Source: Candidatus Eiseniibacteriota bacterium (lineage in GTDB: Bacteria > Eisenbacteria > RBG-16-71-46 > JAFGJU01). Taken from it: 41,054 bases of DNA. Positions 33,950 to 41,054 of the stretch are shown in pieces. The first letter of the stretch is position 1. Every line of letters starts with the position of its first letter. Location: assembly GCA_020349905.1 (NCBI GenBank), contig CP070702.1:1766624-1807677 (forward strand), given 5' to 3'. The notes beneath the pieces were generated by a model that saw only the letters and a program-made list of their open reading frames with translations, was not told where the DNA came from and did not search any database. The translations under genes were made by a program, and so were the position numbers.

Positions 33950-36900
33950 CTAACGTGCCTCTCCGCGATGGAAGATGAACAAGAACGTTCTCTGTAGCCT
34001 CTGCCCGAAGGCGTCCACATAAGTGTACACCACCGGGACTATCACGAGGCTCAGAAGCGTAGAGAGAGTCAGACCCCCTATAACGGCGACCGCCATGGGT
34101 GTGCGCACCTCGGAGCCTTCCCCGAGACCCAGAGCCAGAGGAAGCAACCCGAGCACCGTGGTCATGGCCGTGAGCAGAATGGGCCTCAATCGGACGCAAC
34201 CCGCCTCGTAGAGGGCCTCCCGCATCTCTTTTCCCTGCGCTCTGAGGCGCTGCACGTAATCCAGCAGCACGATGGCGTTGTTGACGACTATGCCCACGAG
34301 CATGACCACCCCGATGAGCGCGTTCACCGTGAGGGTGTGCTGGGTGATGAACAGGGCAAATATCGCACCCGTGATGGCGAACGGTACGGAAAGCATGATG
34401 GTGAAAGGGTGAAGCAGCGATTCGAACAGGGCCGCCATCACCATGTAGACCAGGATGAGGGCGAGAAGGAAATCGATTGCCAAGTTCCTGAACGATTCCC
34501 TCATGTCTTCGTCTTCTCCACCATAGTCGATGGTGTAACCCTCTGGCAGGGGAAAGTTGGACAAACGCCCTCTCACGTCGGTCATGAGGCCCCTCAGGTC
34601 TCGACCGCTTCTGTTCACGCCGATCCAGACCAGACGTCTCTGGTTCTCTCGGTGAAGCTTCGCCGGGCTCTCCCCAAACTCCGTGGTCACCAGATATCGC
34701 AGAGGCACCCTGACTCCCTGGGGTGTGGAAACCACCATGCTCTCGAGGCGCTCGATCCTGTCTCTTCCGCTTTCGGCAAGCTGCACGCGGACATCTACCT
34801 CGGTCCCGTATTGCTCTATCCTCGTGGCCACCGTCCCCTGGAGCGCCGTCTTCACCATCGTGGCGAGCTGCCAGGCGTCCATACCCACCAGCGCGCTCCT
34901 CTCCCTGTCCACCACCAATCTCACTTCGGGACGCGACTCCTCGATGCTGGAAGCCGTCTCCCTTACTCCGTCTATGGTGGCCACTTCGCTCTCGATGGCC
35001 TTTGCGAGCATCCTGAGGGTCCCGTAATCATTTCCGGAAACCTTGATTTCTATGTCCCCGTAGCCGCCTCCCTGTTGCGGCCCCATCTGAACCAACGTGT
35101 ATTTAGCACCTCCCAGTCGAGTCAGCTCCTCCCTGGCCATGTCCATCGCTTCGCGCGTGCTGACGTCACGCTCTTCCTTGTCCACCAGACGAACGTACAG
35201 GGTGCCCTTGTTGGGAACCATGTCCTCGGTCATCTCGGCAGCCTCGCCACCCATCGCGAAAATGGTGGCCACGTTCGGCATCTGCAGCAGCCGCTCCTCC
35301 GCAGAATAGATCAGCCTGTCAGTCTCCTCGAGGGGCGCTCCACCGGGAAGCTCCGCGAAGACCGCGAAGATCCCGTCGTCGCTCTGAGGCATGAAGTCCG
35401 CTCCGACGGGCACGAGTAGAACCAGCCCCGCGACAAAAAGTCCTGCGGCCGAGAGAAGCACCGTTTTGCGGTGTCCAAGAGACCAGAGGAGTATTCTCTC
35501 GTAGCGCGCCCGTATGGCCCTCATGAGACCCGTGGACCTGTCCAGCCTCCGGGTCTCGGCGACGTTCATTATTTTCGAGCAAATCATAGGCACCAGGGTG
35601 AGCGCCACCACGAGTGAGGCAACCAGAGAGAAGGCCACGCTTGCGGCAAGCTGCCCGAACAGAACTTTGACAATCCCCTGCGTGAAGAGAATCGGTACGA
35701 AAACTATGACCGTGGTTAGCGTGGAGGCAGTCACCGCCATTGCCACCTGCGCAGAGCCCGCTTCCGCCGCCAGGAACCGGTCCTCGCCGCCGTGCAGTCG
35801 GCGAAAGATGTTCTCGAGGACGACGATGGAGTTGTCCACCAGCATGCCCACGCCGATGGCCAGCCCGCCGAGCGAGATGATGTTCACGGATATTCCCATG
35901 AAGTAGAGCGGAAAGAATGTGCAAACTATTGATATGGGGATGGCCAGCCCTATGATGAAGGACGAGCGATAGCTTCTCAGGAACAGCCACACCACGAAGA
36001 TGGCCAGCAGGGCGCCGTAGAGGGCCGCGTCGCGCACGTTCCGAACGGAGTCCTCTATGTACGCCGCGGAGTCAAAGAGCTCGTGGACACCCACGTCCTC
36101 CGGCAGCCGCGGGCCCAGCGACTCAAGCGCCTTGCGCACCTTCCTGGCGACGCTCACCGTGTTTGCGCCCGACTGCTTCATGACCGCTATCATGGCGCTC
36201 TCTCGGAGGTCCATGCGCGCGAAGGCGGTCTTCTCCACGTCTTCGTAGGAGACGTCCGCGATGTCCTTGAGCTTGACGATCGTGCCGCCATCCGTCTTGA
36301 GCACCAGATTCGCCACGTCGTCTATGCTCTGGAACTCGCCGGCTATCTTTACGTTGTAATCTCTCAGCTCCTGGACGACGTGTCCTGCTCCGAGGTCCGT
36401 GTCCTCTGCCCGGATGATGTTGACCACATTGCCCAGACTCATCCCGAGCGCCGCCAGCTTCGCCTGGTCAACTGCGACACGTATCTCCCTCTCTCCGCCA
36501 GCCCAGACGATAACGTAAGCGACGCCGTCCAGCTTCTCGAGCACCGGCCTTATGTCGTCTTCAGAGATGTTCTTGAGCTCTCGTTGAGTCCTGACTGCTG
36601 ACGACACGCCGTAAAAGGACACTGGCATGTCGGCAGGGTCGTACTTGAAGATGAGCGGTTTGCGCAAGTCCTCGGGCAGGAATTCGTTCTCGACCGCGAT
36701 CTCTATGTTCTCCCTTATGTCACCCATCGTCTGGTCGAGGTCGGTCCCCCATTCGAACTCCAGTTCCAGCGCAGAAACCCCGTATTGCGAAACGGAGCGG
36801 ATGTTCTTCACCCCGGAAACCTGGCTCACGGAGGCCTCCAGGGGCCTCGTGACCAGCTCTTCCATCTCTTCCGGCCCCACACCCTCGTACCTTCCGCTCA

Positions 36901-37039
36901 GGAACAGGACGGGAAAGTTGAGCTCGGGAATGAACTCCACCGGCATCTTCCGAAGCGAGATGAAACCCATCACCACAAAGACCAGCACGAACATGGAAAT
37001 TGCGACGGGTCTTCGTACGGAAAAACCTGAGAGTCTCAC
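33950..37039 (-). CDS. RND efflux pump inner-membrane subunit (HAE1/AcrB-like)
   Basis: The 1029-residue protein is of full RND length, with an N-terminal helix (about 12-29), two large periplasmic loops and the expected two sets of six helices. The proton-relay helix reads GVGMLVDNSIVVLEN, with Asp402 followed by Asn where AcrB has a second Asp; VDN is common in this branch. It should export hydrophobic compounds by proton exchange in complex with the adaptor encoded 7 bases upstream and an outer-membrane channel not present in this window. The start is GTG at 37039, supported by GGAGAGGTGA. It lies between the adaptor gene and the sigma-54 regulator gene in one likely operon. Confidence 0.93.
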   Translation of the reverse strand: MRLSGFSVRRPVAISMFVLVFVVMGFISLRKMPVEFIPELNFPVLFLSGRYEGVGPEEMEELVTRPLEASVSQVSGVKNIRSVSQYGVSALELEFEWGTDLDQTMGDIRENIEIAVENEFLPEDLRKPLIFKYDPADMPVSFYGVSSAVRTQRELKNISEDDIRPVLEKLDGVAYVIVWAGGEREIRVAVDQAKLAALGMSLGNVVNIIRAEDTDLGAGHVVQELRDYNVKIAGEFQSIDDVANLVLKTDGGTIVKLKDIADVSYEDVEKTAFARMDLRESAMIAVMKQSGANTVSVARKVRKALESLGPRLPEDVGVHELFDSAAYIEDSVRNVRDAALYGALLAIFVVWLFLRSYRSSFIIGLAIPISIVCTFFPLYFMGISVNIISLGGLAIGVGMLVDNSIVVLENIFRRLHGGEDRFLAAEAGSAQVAMAVTASTLTTVIVFVPILFTQGIVKVLFGQLAASVAFSLVASLVVALTLVPMICSKIMNVAETRRLDRSTGLMRAIRARYERILLWSLGHRKTVLLSAAGLFVAGLVLLVPVGADFMPQSDDGIFAVFAELPGGAPLEETDRLIYSAEERLLQMPNVATIFAMGGEAAEMTEDMVPNKGTLYVRLVDKEERDVSTREAMDMAREELTRLGGAKYTLVQMGPQQGGGYGDIEIKVSGNDYGTLRMLAKAIESEVATIDGVRETASSIEESRPEVRLVVDRERSALVGMDAWQLATMVKTALQGTVATRIEQYGTEVDVRVQLAESGRDRIERLESMVVSTPQGVRVPLRYLVTTEFGESPAKLHRENQRRLVWIGVNRSGRDLRGLMTDVRGRLSNFPLPEGYTIDYGGEDEDMRESFRNLAIDFLLALILVYMVMAALFESLLHPFTIMLSVPFAITGAIFALFITQHTLTVNALIGVVMLVGIVVNNAIVLLDYVQRLRAQGKEMREALYEAGCVRLRPILLTAMTTVLGLLPLALGLGEGSEVRTPMAVAVIGGLTLSTLLSLVIVPVVYTYVDAFGQRLQRTFLFIFHRGEAR

Positions 37040-37046
37040 TCGACCA

Positions 37047-38138
37047 TCACCTCTCCGAGGCTGCTGTGTCAGCGTCCGTCACCCGGACGAGACTGTTGTG
37101 TTTGAGCTGGAATTGCCCCTTCACGACCACCGAGTCCTGCTCGCTCAGACCCGAGAGCACCTCTACGGCGCCAGAGCTGACGATTCCCGTCTCCACCTTT
37201 AGCTCCCGTGCGCGCCCGTCCTTCACGACGAAGAGAGTGGCGATTCCCACTTCGCGTCTCACGGACGACTCGGGAACCACGAGCGCGTTCTCCCGAGTGT
37301 TCACCCGCACCGAGACCTTGGCGGTCATGCCCGGCTTGAGCGTGCCGCCGGGATTCTCGACCACGATCTCGGCCTCCGCTGTCCTGGTGTACTCACCCAC
37401 GAGAGGGCTGAGCGTAGAAACTCGTCCTTCGAACTGTATATCGGGGTAAGCGGAAACGGAAAGAGCGGCGGATTGGCCCACCTCTATCTTGCCCATGTCC
37501 GATTCCGGCACTCCCACCTTGACCTTCACGCTCGATATGTCCAGCAGGACGAAGTTGGGGGCTGCGGCTGCCATCGGGACGATGACCTCTCCCAGTTCGA
37601 TGTTTCTGCTGGCCACAAACCCGGAGAACGGCGCTCTCAACGTGCAATCCCTGAGCGTTTCCTCGGCAGAGACGAAGCTGGCCCTCGCCTGTTCCATCGT
37701 CAGCCGCGCGGTTTCGAGCTGATGGTCGGAGGCGATGCCGTCCTTGTGAAGTCTCTCCGTTCGCTCGGCGTCCAGTTTGGCCTTCGAAAAAGCCACCTCG
37801 GCCTGGAGGAGGTGAGCCTTCGTCTTCGTCTCATCCAGAACGGCCAGCACGTCCCCCTTGCCCACGGACCTTCCGACGTCCACCTCCACGCGGGCCACCT
37901 TGCCGCCTATCTCGAAGCTGAGGTTGGCTTCTTTCCTGCCGCGGATCTCTCCCACGAATTCGATGTTCACACTCAGGTCCATCCTCTCGGGGAGCCGGAC
38001 CTCCACAGGAACAGGCTGCTCCTCCTGGCTCTGCTCACGGGGCGAGCAACCGGGCACACAGAGAAGGACTGCCCCCACGAGCACCAGCAGGGCCGAGCGG
38101 GTCGAGACAGGACGGGACGCACTAATGAGCCTTGCCAA
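37047..38138 (-). CDS. RND periplasmic adaptor (membrane fusion) lipoprotein
   Basis: The 363-residue protein has a lipoprotein signal (hydrophobic 16-27, lipobox VPGC with Cys31), then the barrel-sandwich hybrid (NLSFEIGGKVARVEVDVGRSVGKGD), a helical hairpin (about 105-160), the returning half (LRAPFSGFVASRNIELGEV) and beta-barrel and membrane-proximal domains. It bridges the pump to an outer-membrane channel. TTG at 38138 is the start, with AAAGGAG 7 bases upstream. It is the first gene of the adaptor-pump-regulator operon. Confidence 0.92.
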   Translation of the reverse strand: MARLISASRPVSTRSALLVLVGAVLLCVPGCSPREQSQEEQPVPVEVRLPERMDLSVNIEFVGEIRGRKEANLSFEIGGKVARVEVDVGRSVGKGDVLAVLDETKTKAHLLQAEVAFSKAKLDAERTERLHKDGIASDHQLETARLTMEQARASFVSAEETLRDCTLRAPFSGFVASRNIELGEVIVPMAAAAPNFVLLDISSVKVKVGVPESDMGKIEVGQSAALSVSAYPDIQFEGRVSTLSPLVGEYTRTAEAEIVVENPGGTLKPGMTAKVSVRVNTRENALVVPESSVRREVGIATLFVVKDGRARELKVETGIVSSGAVEVLSGLSEQDSVVVKGQFQLKHNSLVRVTDADTAASER

Positions 38139-38290
38139 CTCTAACTCCTTTCATAGATGGTAATTAGCGGGATATTGCTCGTTGCAGGAGGAGTGCTCGG
38201 AGCCACCGGTCCTGGACCGATATCCTAGCGAGTATAGCACCTTGGGCGGCCCTTTTGAGAAGAAACTGGGGCACGGCCGGCTGGCCTGGC

Positions 38291-40507
38291 TCAGGGCTGG
38301 GCGAGGCGGATGACGTGGGCTTCCTGGTCTAGGTGCCTGTTCTCATGTGTGAACAGTATTATCTGCATTTCCCTTATCCCCATCAGGTCGCGCAGAAGTT
38401 GCCTGGCTCTCTCCAGTCTCCGGTCGTCGAAGTTGACGAACGGGTCGTCCAGGATGAGAGGGAGCCCCTTCTCCCCCGAGAGTTCCTCCAGCATCGCGAC
38501 TCTCATGCAGAAATAGAGCTGGTCCTCTGTCCCGGTGCTTACTTCCGACACGTCGATATCGGTCCTTGAGTCGGTGCTGAGAGACGGCACCTCCTCCGAG
38601 GACAGGTCCACTGCGTTGTAGCGTCCACCGGTGACCATTGAGAAGAGCTCCGAGATGCGAGAAGAAATCCGGCTCGTCGATTCCGCCTGATACTCCTCCA
38701 CGCACTTGACGAGCGTGTCCACTCCCAGTCTGAGAGCGTCGCGCCGCTCCTTCAATCTGAGAAGCTTCTTCTCCAGCCACTCAATCTCCTCCCTGTAGGT
38801 TTCCGGCGAGCCGAGTGTCGTGGTTGAAAGCCCGGCCAGCTCTATCTCGATCTTCTTCAGCCCCTCCTCGAGCTCCTTCAACTTCGAATCCGCCTCGTTC
38901 GCCCTACGCTCCGCTTCGGTCGCCATCCTCGTGGCCCTTTCCGGCTCGTCCTTCAAGGGCAGGAGCTCCTTCTCGTCCCGGAGGAATTCCTCCAGCTGGG
39001 ACTGGGCAACGGCAAGTTCTTTCAGCGCGTCCGCGTGGGTCTCCTCGGCGTCCTCGCTCTGTGGTGAGAGGAGTCTATGCTTGAGTTCCTGGAGCCCCTT
39101 CCTGGCCTTGACGAAATCGGCGTACTGCGTGGAAAGCTCACTCAGACTGCGACGCTGCAGAGACGGGCGTACCTGCTCCGGAAAGAGCCGCCACGCCTCT
39201 TCACTTAGAGACCGAATCTCGTCCTTCAGGGTCGCCACCTGCTTGTCCAGCTCTTCCACTTTGCGAGTCAGGTCGGAGGAGGGACGACGTCCTGCACGGA
39301 AGAAGAGCCACAGTCCCAACGCCAGAAAGACCGAAACCAGGATCGCCAGAATGAACATCTGCCCGGCCTTGCCCAGCGCGATTCCGAGAGCGGAGAGAAG
39401 AAGGAAAGAGACGACAGGAGCCACAGCCACCACCCACGCCGGAAAGGGCCTCCTGCCTCCGACCGGGACCGCCTGCAGCCCGGCCAGTTCTTTTTCCCTC
39501 CCGGTCAGGCTCTCCTCGGCCGAAGCCCCTCTGGAAAGTGTGGAATCGATGGCGGACAGGGTGTCGTCCCCGAGCCGGGAGAAGAGCGAGTGTTCTTGCT
39601 CGAGCTTCTCTTCTGCCTCATCGCACGCCTTCCGCGCTCGCTCGAAACCGGCCTTGGCCCTCTGCTCGCTGTCGTAGCGCTCCTGCTTACCCCGCAGCTT
39701 GCCCTGCAGTTGCACCAGCCGGTGAAGCTTCGTAAGGAATCTGTGGCCCGCGTCGCGCTCCTGGACAAGCCGGGTCCTCTCCTTCTCCAGCTTACTGCGC
39801 TCTTCGGCCAGCTTGCTGCTCTCTTGAAAGAGAGACTCCGCCTGCCTGAGCTCTGCCCGCTTCGCCTCAAGCTCGTCTGCGCTCTTCTCGAGGGCCCTCT
39901 TCCTCCTGCGGGCCGAGCCCCACGGGTTCTGGGTCGTGATGTCGGCGAACCTTTCTCTCAAAATCTGGATCGCTTCGTGATAGTCGGCCGACCCTGCTCC
40001 GGAGATGAGCCCCCGGAGAGCGGGCGTGAACTTTGTCTCGAGGTCTTTCTGTCCCACGAAGGACGTTCTCCTGGCAAGCTCTCCGTCGGAGAATCCGAGC
40101 AGCTCTCTGAGCACCTCGTTGTAACCTCTCCTTTCCTCGCGCCGGGAACGCGGGCTGGCCTCTCCCCGAAAGAGCTCCGTTTCCTTCCCTCCTTCGCTTC
40201 TCGAGACAGTAACCTTGTTGGAAGAGAAGTCTCTGAAAAACCTGACGGGGCCGCCCCCGAGGGCGAACTCCACGGCCCCGGTGTAGTCTTCGGAGGCAAG
40301 CCACGACTCGTAGCGCTCTTCGGTCTCCTTCTTCTGGAACCCGAAAAGCGTGGCGTAGATGGCTTCCATCAGGGTCGATTTTCCCGACTCGTTGCCCCCG
40401 AACACGATGTTCAACACGTTGTCGCGGAAACTGAACGAACGCGGGGTCGAGAACGTGCCGAATCCCTGTATGTCCACCTTCGTTATCTTCATCTCGGGCA
40501 ATCTCAC
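38291..40507 (-). CDS. SMC/SbcC-like ATPase with central membrane hairpin (YhaN-like)
   Basis: The 738-residue protein has an N-terminal ATPase half (Walker A GGNESGKST, 37-45; Q-loop SFVGQKDLE, 149-157), long coiled coils (about 200-310 and 405-625) and a C-terminal half with signature VSTGTEDQLYF and Walker B LPLILDDPFVNFDD. In the middle of the coiled coil, where SbcC/Rad50 has a zinc hook, lie two hydrophobic helices (357-378 and 383-403), as in YhaN-type proteins. It likely works with the exonuclease encoded just upstream on DNA ends or at the membrane. The start is GTG 40507, overlapping the stop of that gene (GTGA); ATG 40492 is the alternative. The gene is followed by a 152-base gap with no clear terminator. 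Confidence 0.85.
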   Translation of the reverse strand: MRLPEMKITKVDIQGFGTFSTPRSFSFRDNVLNIVFGGNESGKSTLMEAIYATLFGFQKKETEERYESWLASEDYTGAVEFALGGGPVRFFRDFSSNKVTVSRSEGGKETELFRGEASPRSRREERRGYNEVLRELLGFSDGELARRTSFVGQKDLETKFTPALRGLISGAGSADYHEAIQILRERFADITTQNPWGSARRRKRALEKSADELEAKRAELRQAESLFQESSKLAEERSKLEKERTRLVQERDAGHRFLTKLHRLVQLQGKLRGKQERYDSEQRAKAGFERARKACDEAEEKLEQEHSLFSRLGDDTLSAIDSTLSRGASAEESLTGREKELAGLQAVPVGGRRPFPAWVVAVAPVVSFLLLSALGIALGKAGQMFILAILVSVFLALGLWLFFRAGRRPSSDLTRKVEELDKQVATLKDEIRSLSEEAWRLFPEQVRPSLQRRSLSELSTQYADFVKARKGLQELKHRLLSPQSEDAEETHADALKELAVAQSQLEEFLRDEKELLPLKDEPERATRMATEAERRANEADSKLKELEEGLKKIEIELAGLSTTTLGSPETYREEIEWLEKKLLRLKERRDALRLGVDTLVKCVEEYQAESTSRISSRISELFSMVTGGRYNAVDLSSEEVPSLSTDSRTDIDVSEVSTGTEDQLYFCMRVAMLEELSGEKGLPLILDDPFVNFDDRRLERARQLLRDLMGIREMQIILFTHENRHLDQEAHVIRLAQP

Positions 40508-41054
40508 TCGCTGCGTGAGGGAGGCCCAACGCCCCTCTTTGAGAACGCGCTGAGCCCCTCCTTCAGGGCCAGTTCGTAGACGCCGCGCTCCGCCTCGGGC
40601 GCGGACAGCATCTCCTCTCTCAGTTGGCGTACAAACATGCCTCGAATTGTCTTCTCTTCCAGGACCGTCTCCGACAGCGCGGAGGACAGCACGCTTGTCT
40701 CGTCCTCGATTTCCAGGTGAAAGAAGTCATCCGTCAGGGCAGCCGTCAGGTAGTCCGCTCTCACGGGGAAGTCCGGACTGCCGGTCAAAGTGAGCTTGAG
40801 CAGCAGGTCCTCGCCCCCCAGCGAGCGTATCCTCTCGAGCAGCTCTCCCTCAGAAGAGACGGCCTCCGAGTCGAGGGACAAGCTCTCCTCTTTGAGGGTC
40901 CGCCTGTTGAACGGGCGCCTCTCTACACGCACCCGGCCGTCCTCGAAGACTGCGGTCAACAGGTGGCGCTCTCCGTTCTCACCGAAAGACTTGCCCTCCA
41001 GCGTGCCCGGGTAGACCACGAGCGTCTCCCGGGATTCGAAGCTGAAGAAGTTGT
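40504..41054 (-). CDS. YhaO/SbcD-like DNA repair exonuclease, C-terminal part (5' truncated by window edge)
   Basis: The frame is open to the right edge (… FESRETLVVYPGTLEGKSFGE), so this is the C-terminal 180-odd residues of a longer protein whose start lies outside. The VVYPGTLEGKSFGENGE segment, followed by a strand-rich capping domain (VRVERRPFNRRTL), is typical of the end of SbcD/YhaO-type calcineurin-like nucleases, just after the metal-binding GHTH motif. The catalytic part is not visible. The gene overlaps the YhaN-like ATPase gene by 4 bases, which fits an SbcCD-like two-subunit enzyme. Confidence 0.75.
   Translation of the reverse strand, partial: NFFSFESRETLVVYPGTLEGKSFGENGERHLLTAVFEDGRVRVERRPFNRRTLKEESLSLDSEAVSSEGELLERIRSLGGEDLLLKLTLTGSPDFPVRADYLTAALTDDFFHLEIEDETSVLSSALSETVLEEKTIRGMFVRQLREEMLSAPEAERGVYELALKEGLSAFSKRGVGPPSRSE

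Overview
The window looks like a chromosomal segment of a Gram-negative, GC-rich, largely anaerobic bacterium. The signs are an outer-membrane beta-barrel protein, an RND efflux pump with a lipoprotein adaptor, iron-sulfur NADH/ferredoxin-type flavoproteins, a radical SAM enzyme, an Old Yellow Enzyme and a sigma-54 activator. A secreted parallel beta-helix protein with an SPCINAGDP-type motif, and the overall mix, fit an uncultivated lineage near the FCB bacteria. That placement is inference only. I see no phage, transposase, CRISPR array, tRNA or rRNA.

Layout. 1-2251: end of a beta-barrel gene, facing a B12-type radical SAM gene. 2252-3556: a 319-base divergent intergenic region with two promoter candidates and interlocked inverted repeats, then a beta-helix gene interrupted by an in-frame TGA, then a strong terminator. 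3584-7251: a self-contained transcription unit (promoter, four tightly packed membrane-protein genes, terminator) of unknown function. 7394-15278: a minus-strand run that starts at a good promoter and encodes a NuoE-like subunit, a NuoF/HydB-GltD fusion, a 2Fe-2S/2x4Fe-4S electron-transfer subunit, a glutamate-synthase-like FMN protein, a zinc-ribbon protein and a nitrilase-family amidase. 15691-18165: a multi-PAS/GAF protein with no output domain. 18195-20712: hflX and an M24 peptidase. 20991-22676: a CoA-disulfide-reductase-like flavoprotein fused to a rhodanese. 22684-29837: five minus-strand genes (OYE, SDR with a repeat-encoded N-terminal tail, helicase-nuclease, NatA/NatB-type ABC exporter). 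30031-32206: groES-groEL with a terminator and a sigma-54 promoter. 32527-38138: adaptor, RND pump and sigma-54 activator. 38291-41054: a YhaN/YhaO (SbcCD-like) pair cut by the right edge.

Three items stand out. First, the NuoE / NuoF-GltD / ferredoxin / GltB-like operon appears to encode one flavin- and Fe-S-rich complex that joins a HydBC-like NADH module to both halves of a glutamate-synthase-like module, without a glutaminase domain. Second, groESL appears to be driven by a near-consensus sigma-54 promoter, with two copies of a palindromic element at enhancer distance; the next gene upstream is an NtrC-type activator whose phosphoacceptor Asp is Glu. Third, the four-gene membrane cluster at 3667-7187 has its own promoter and terminator but no assignable function.
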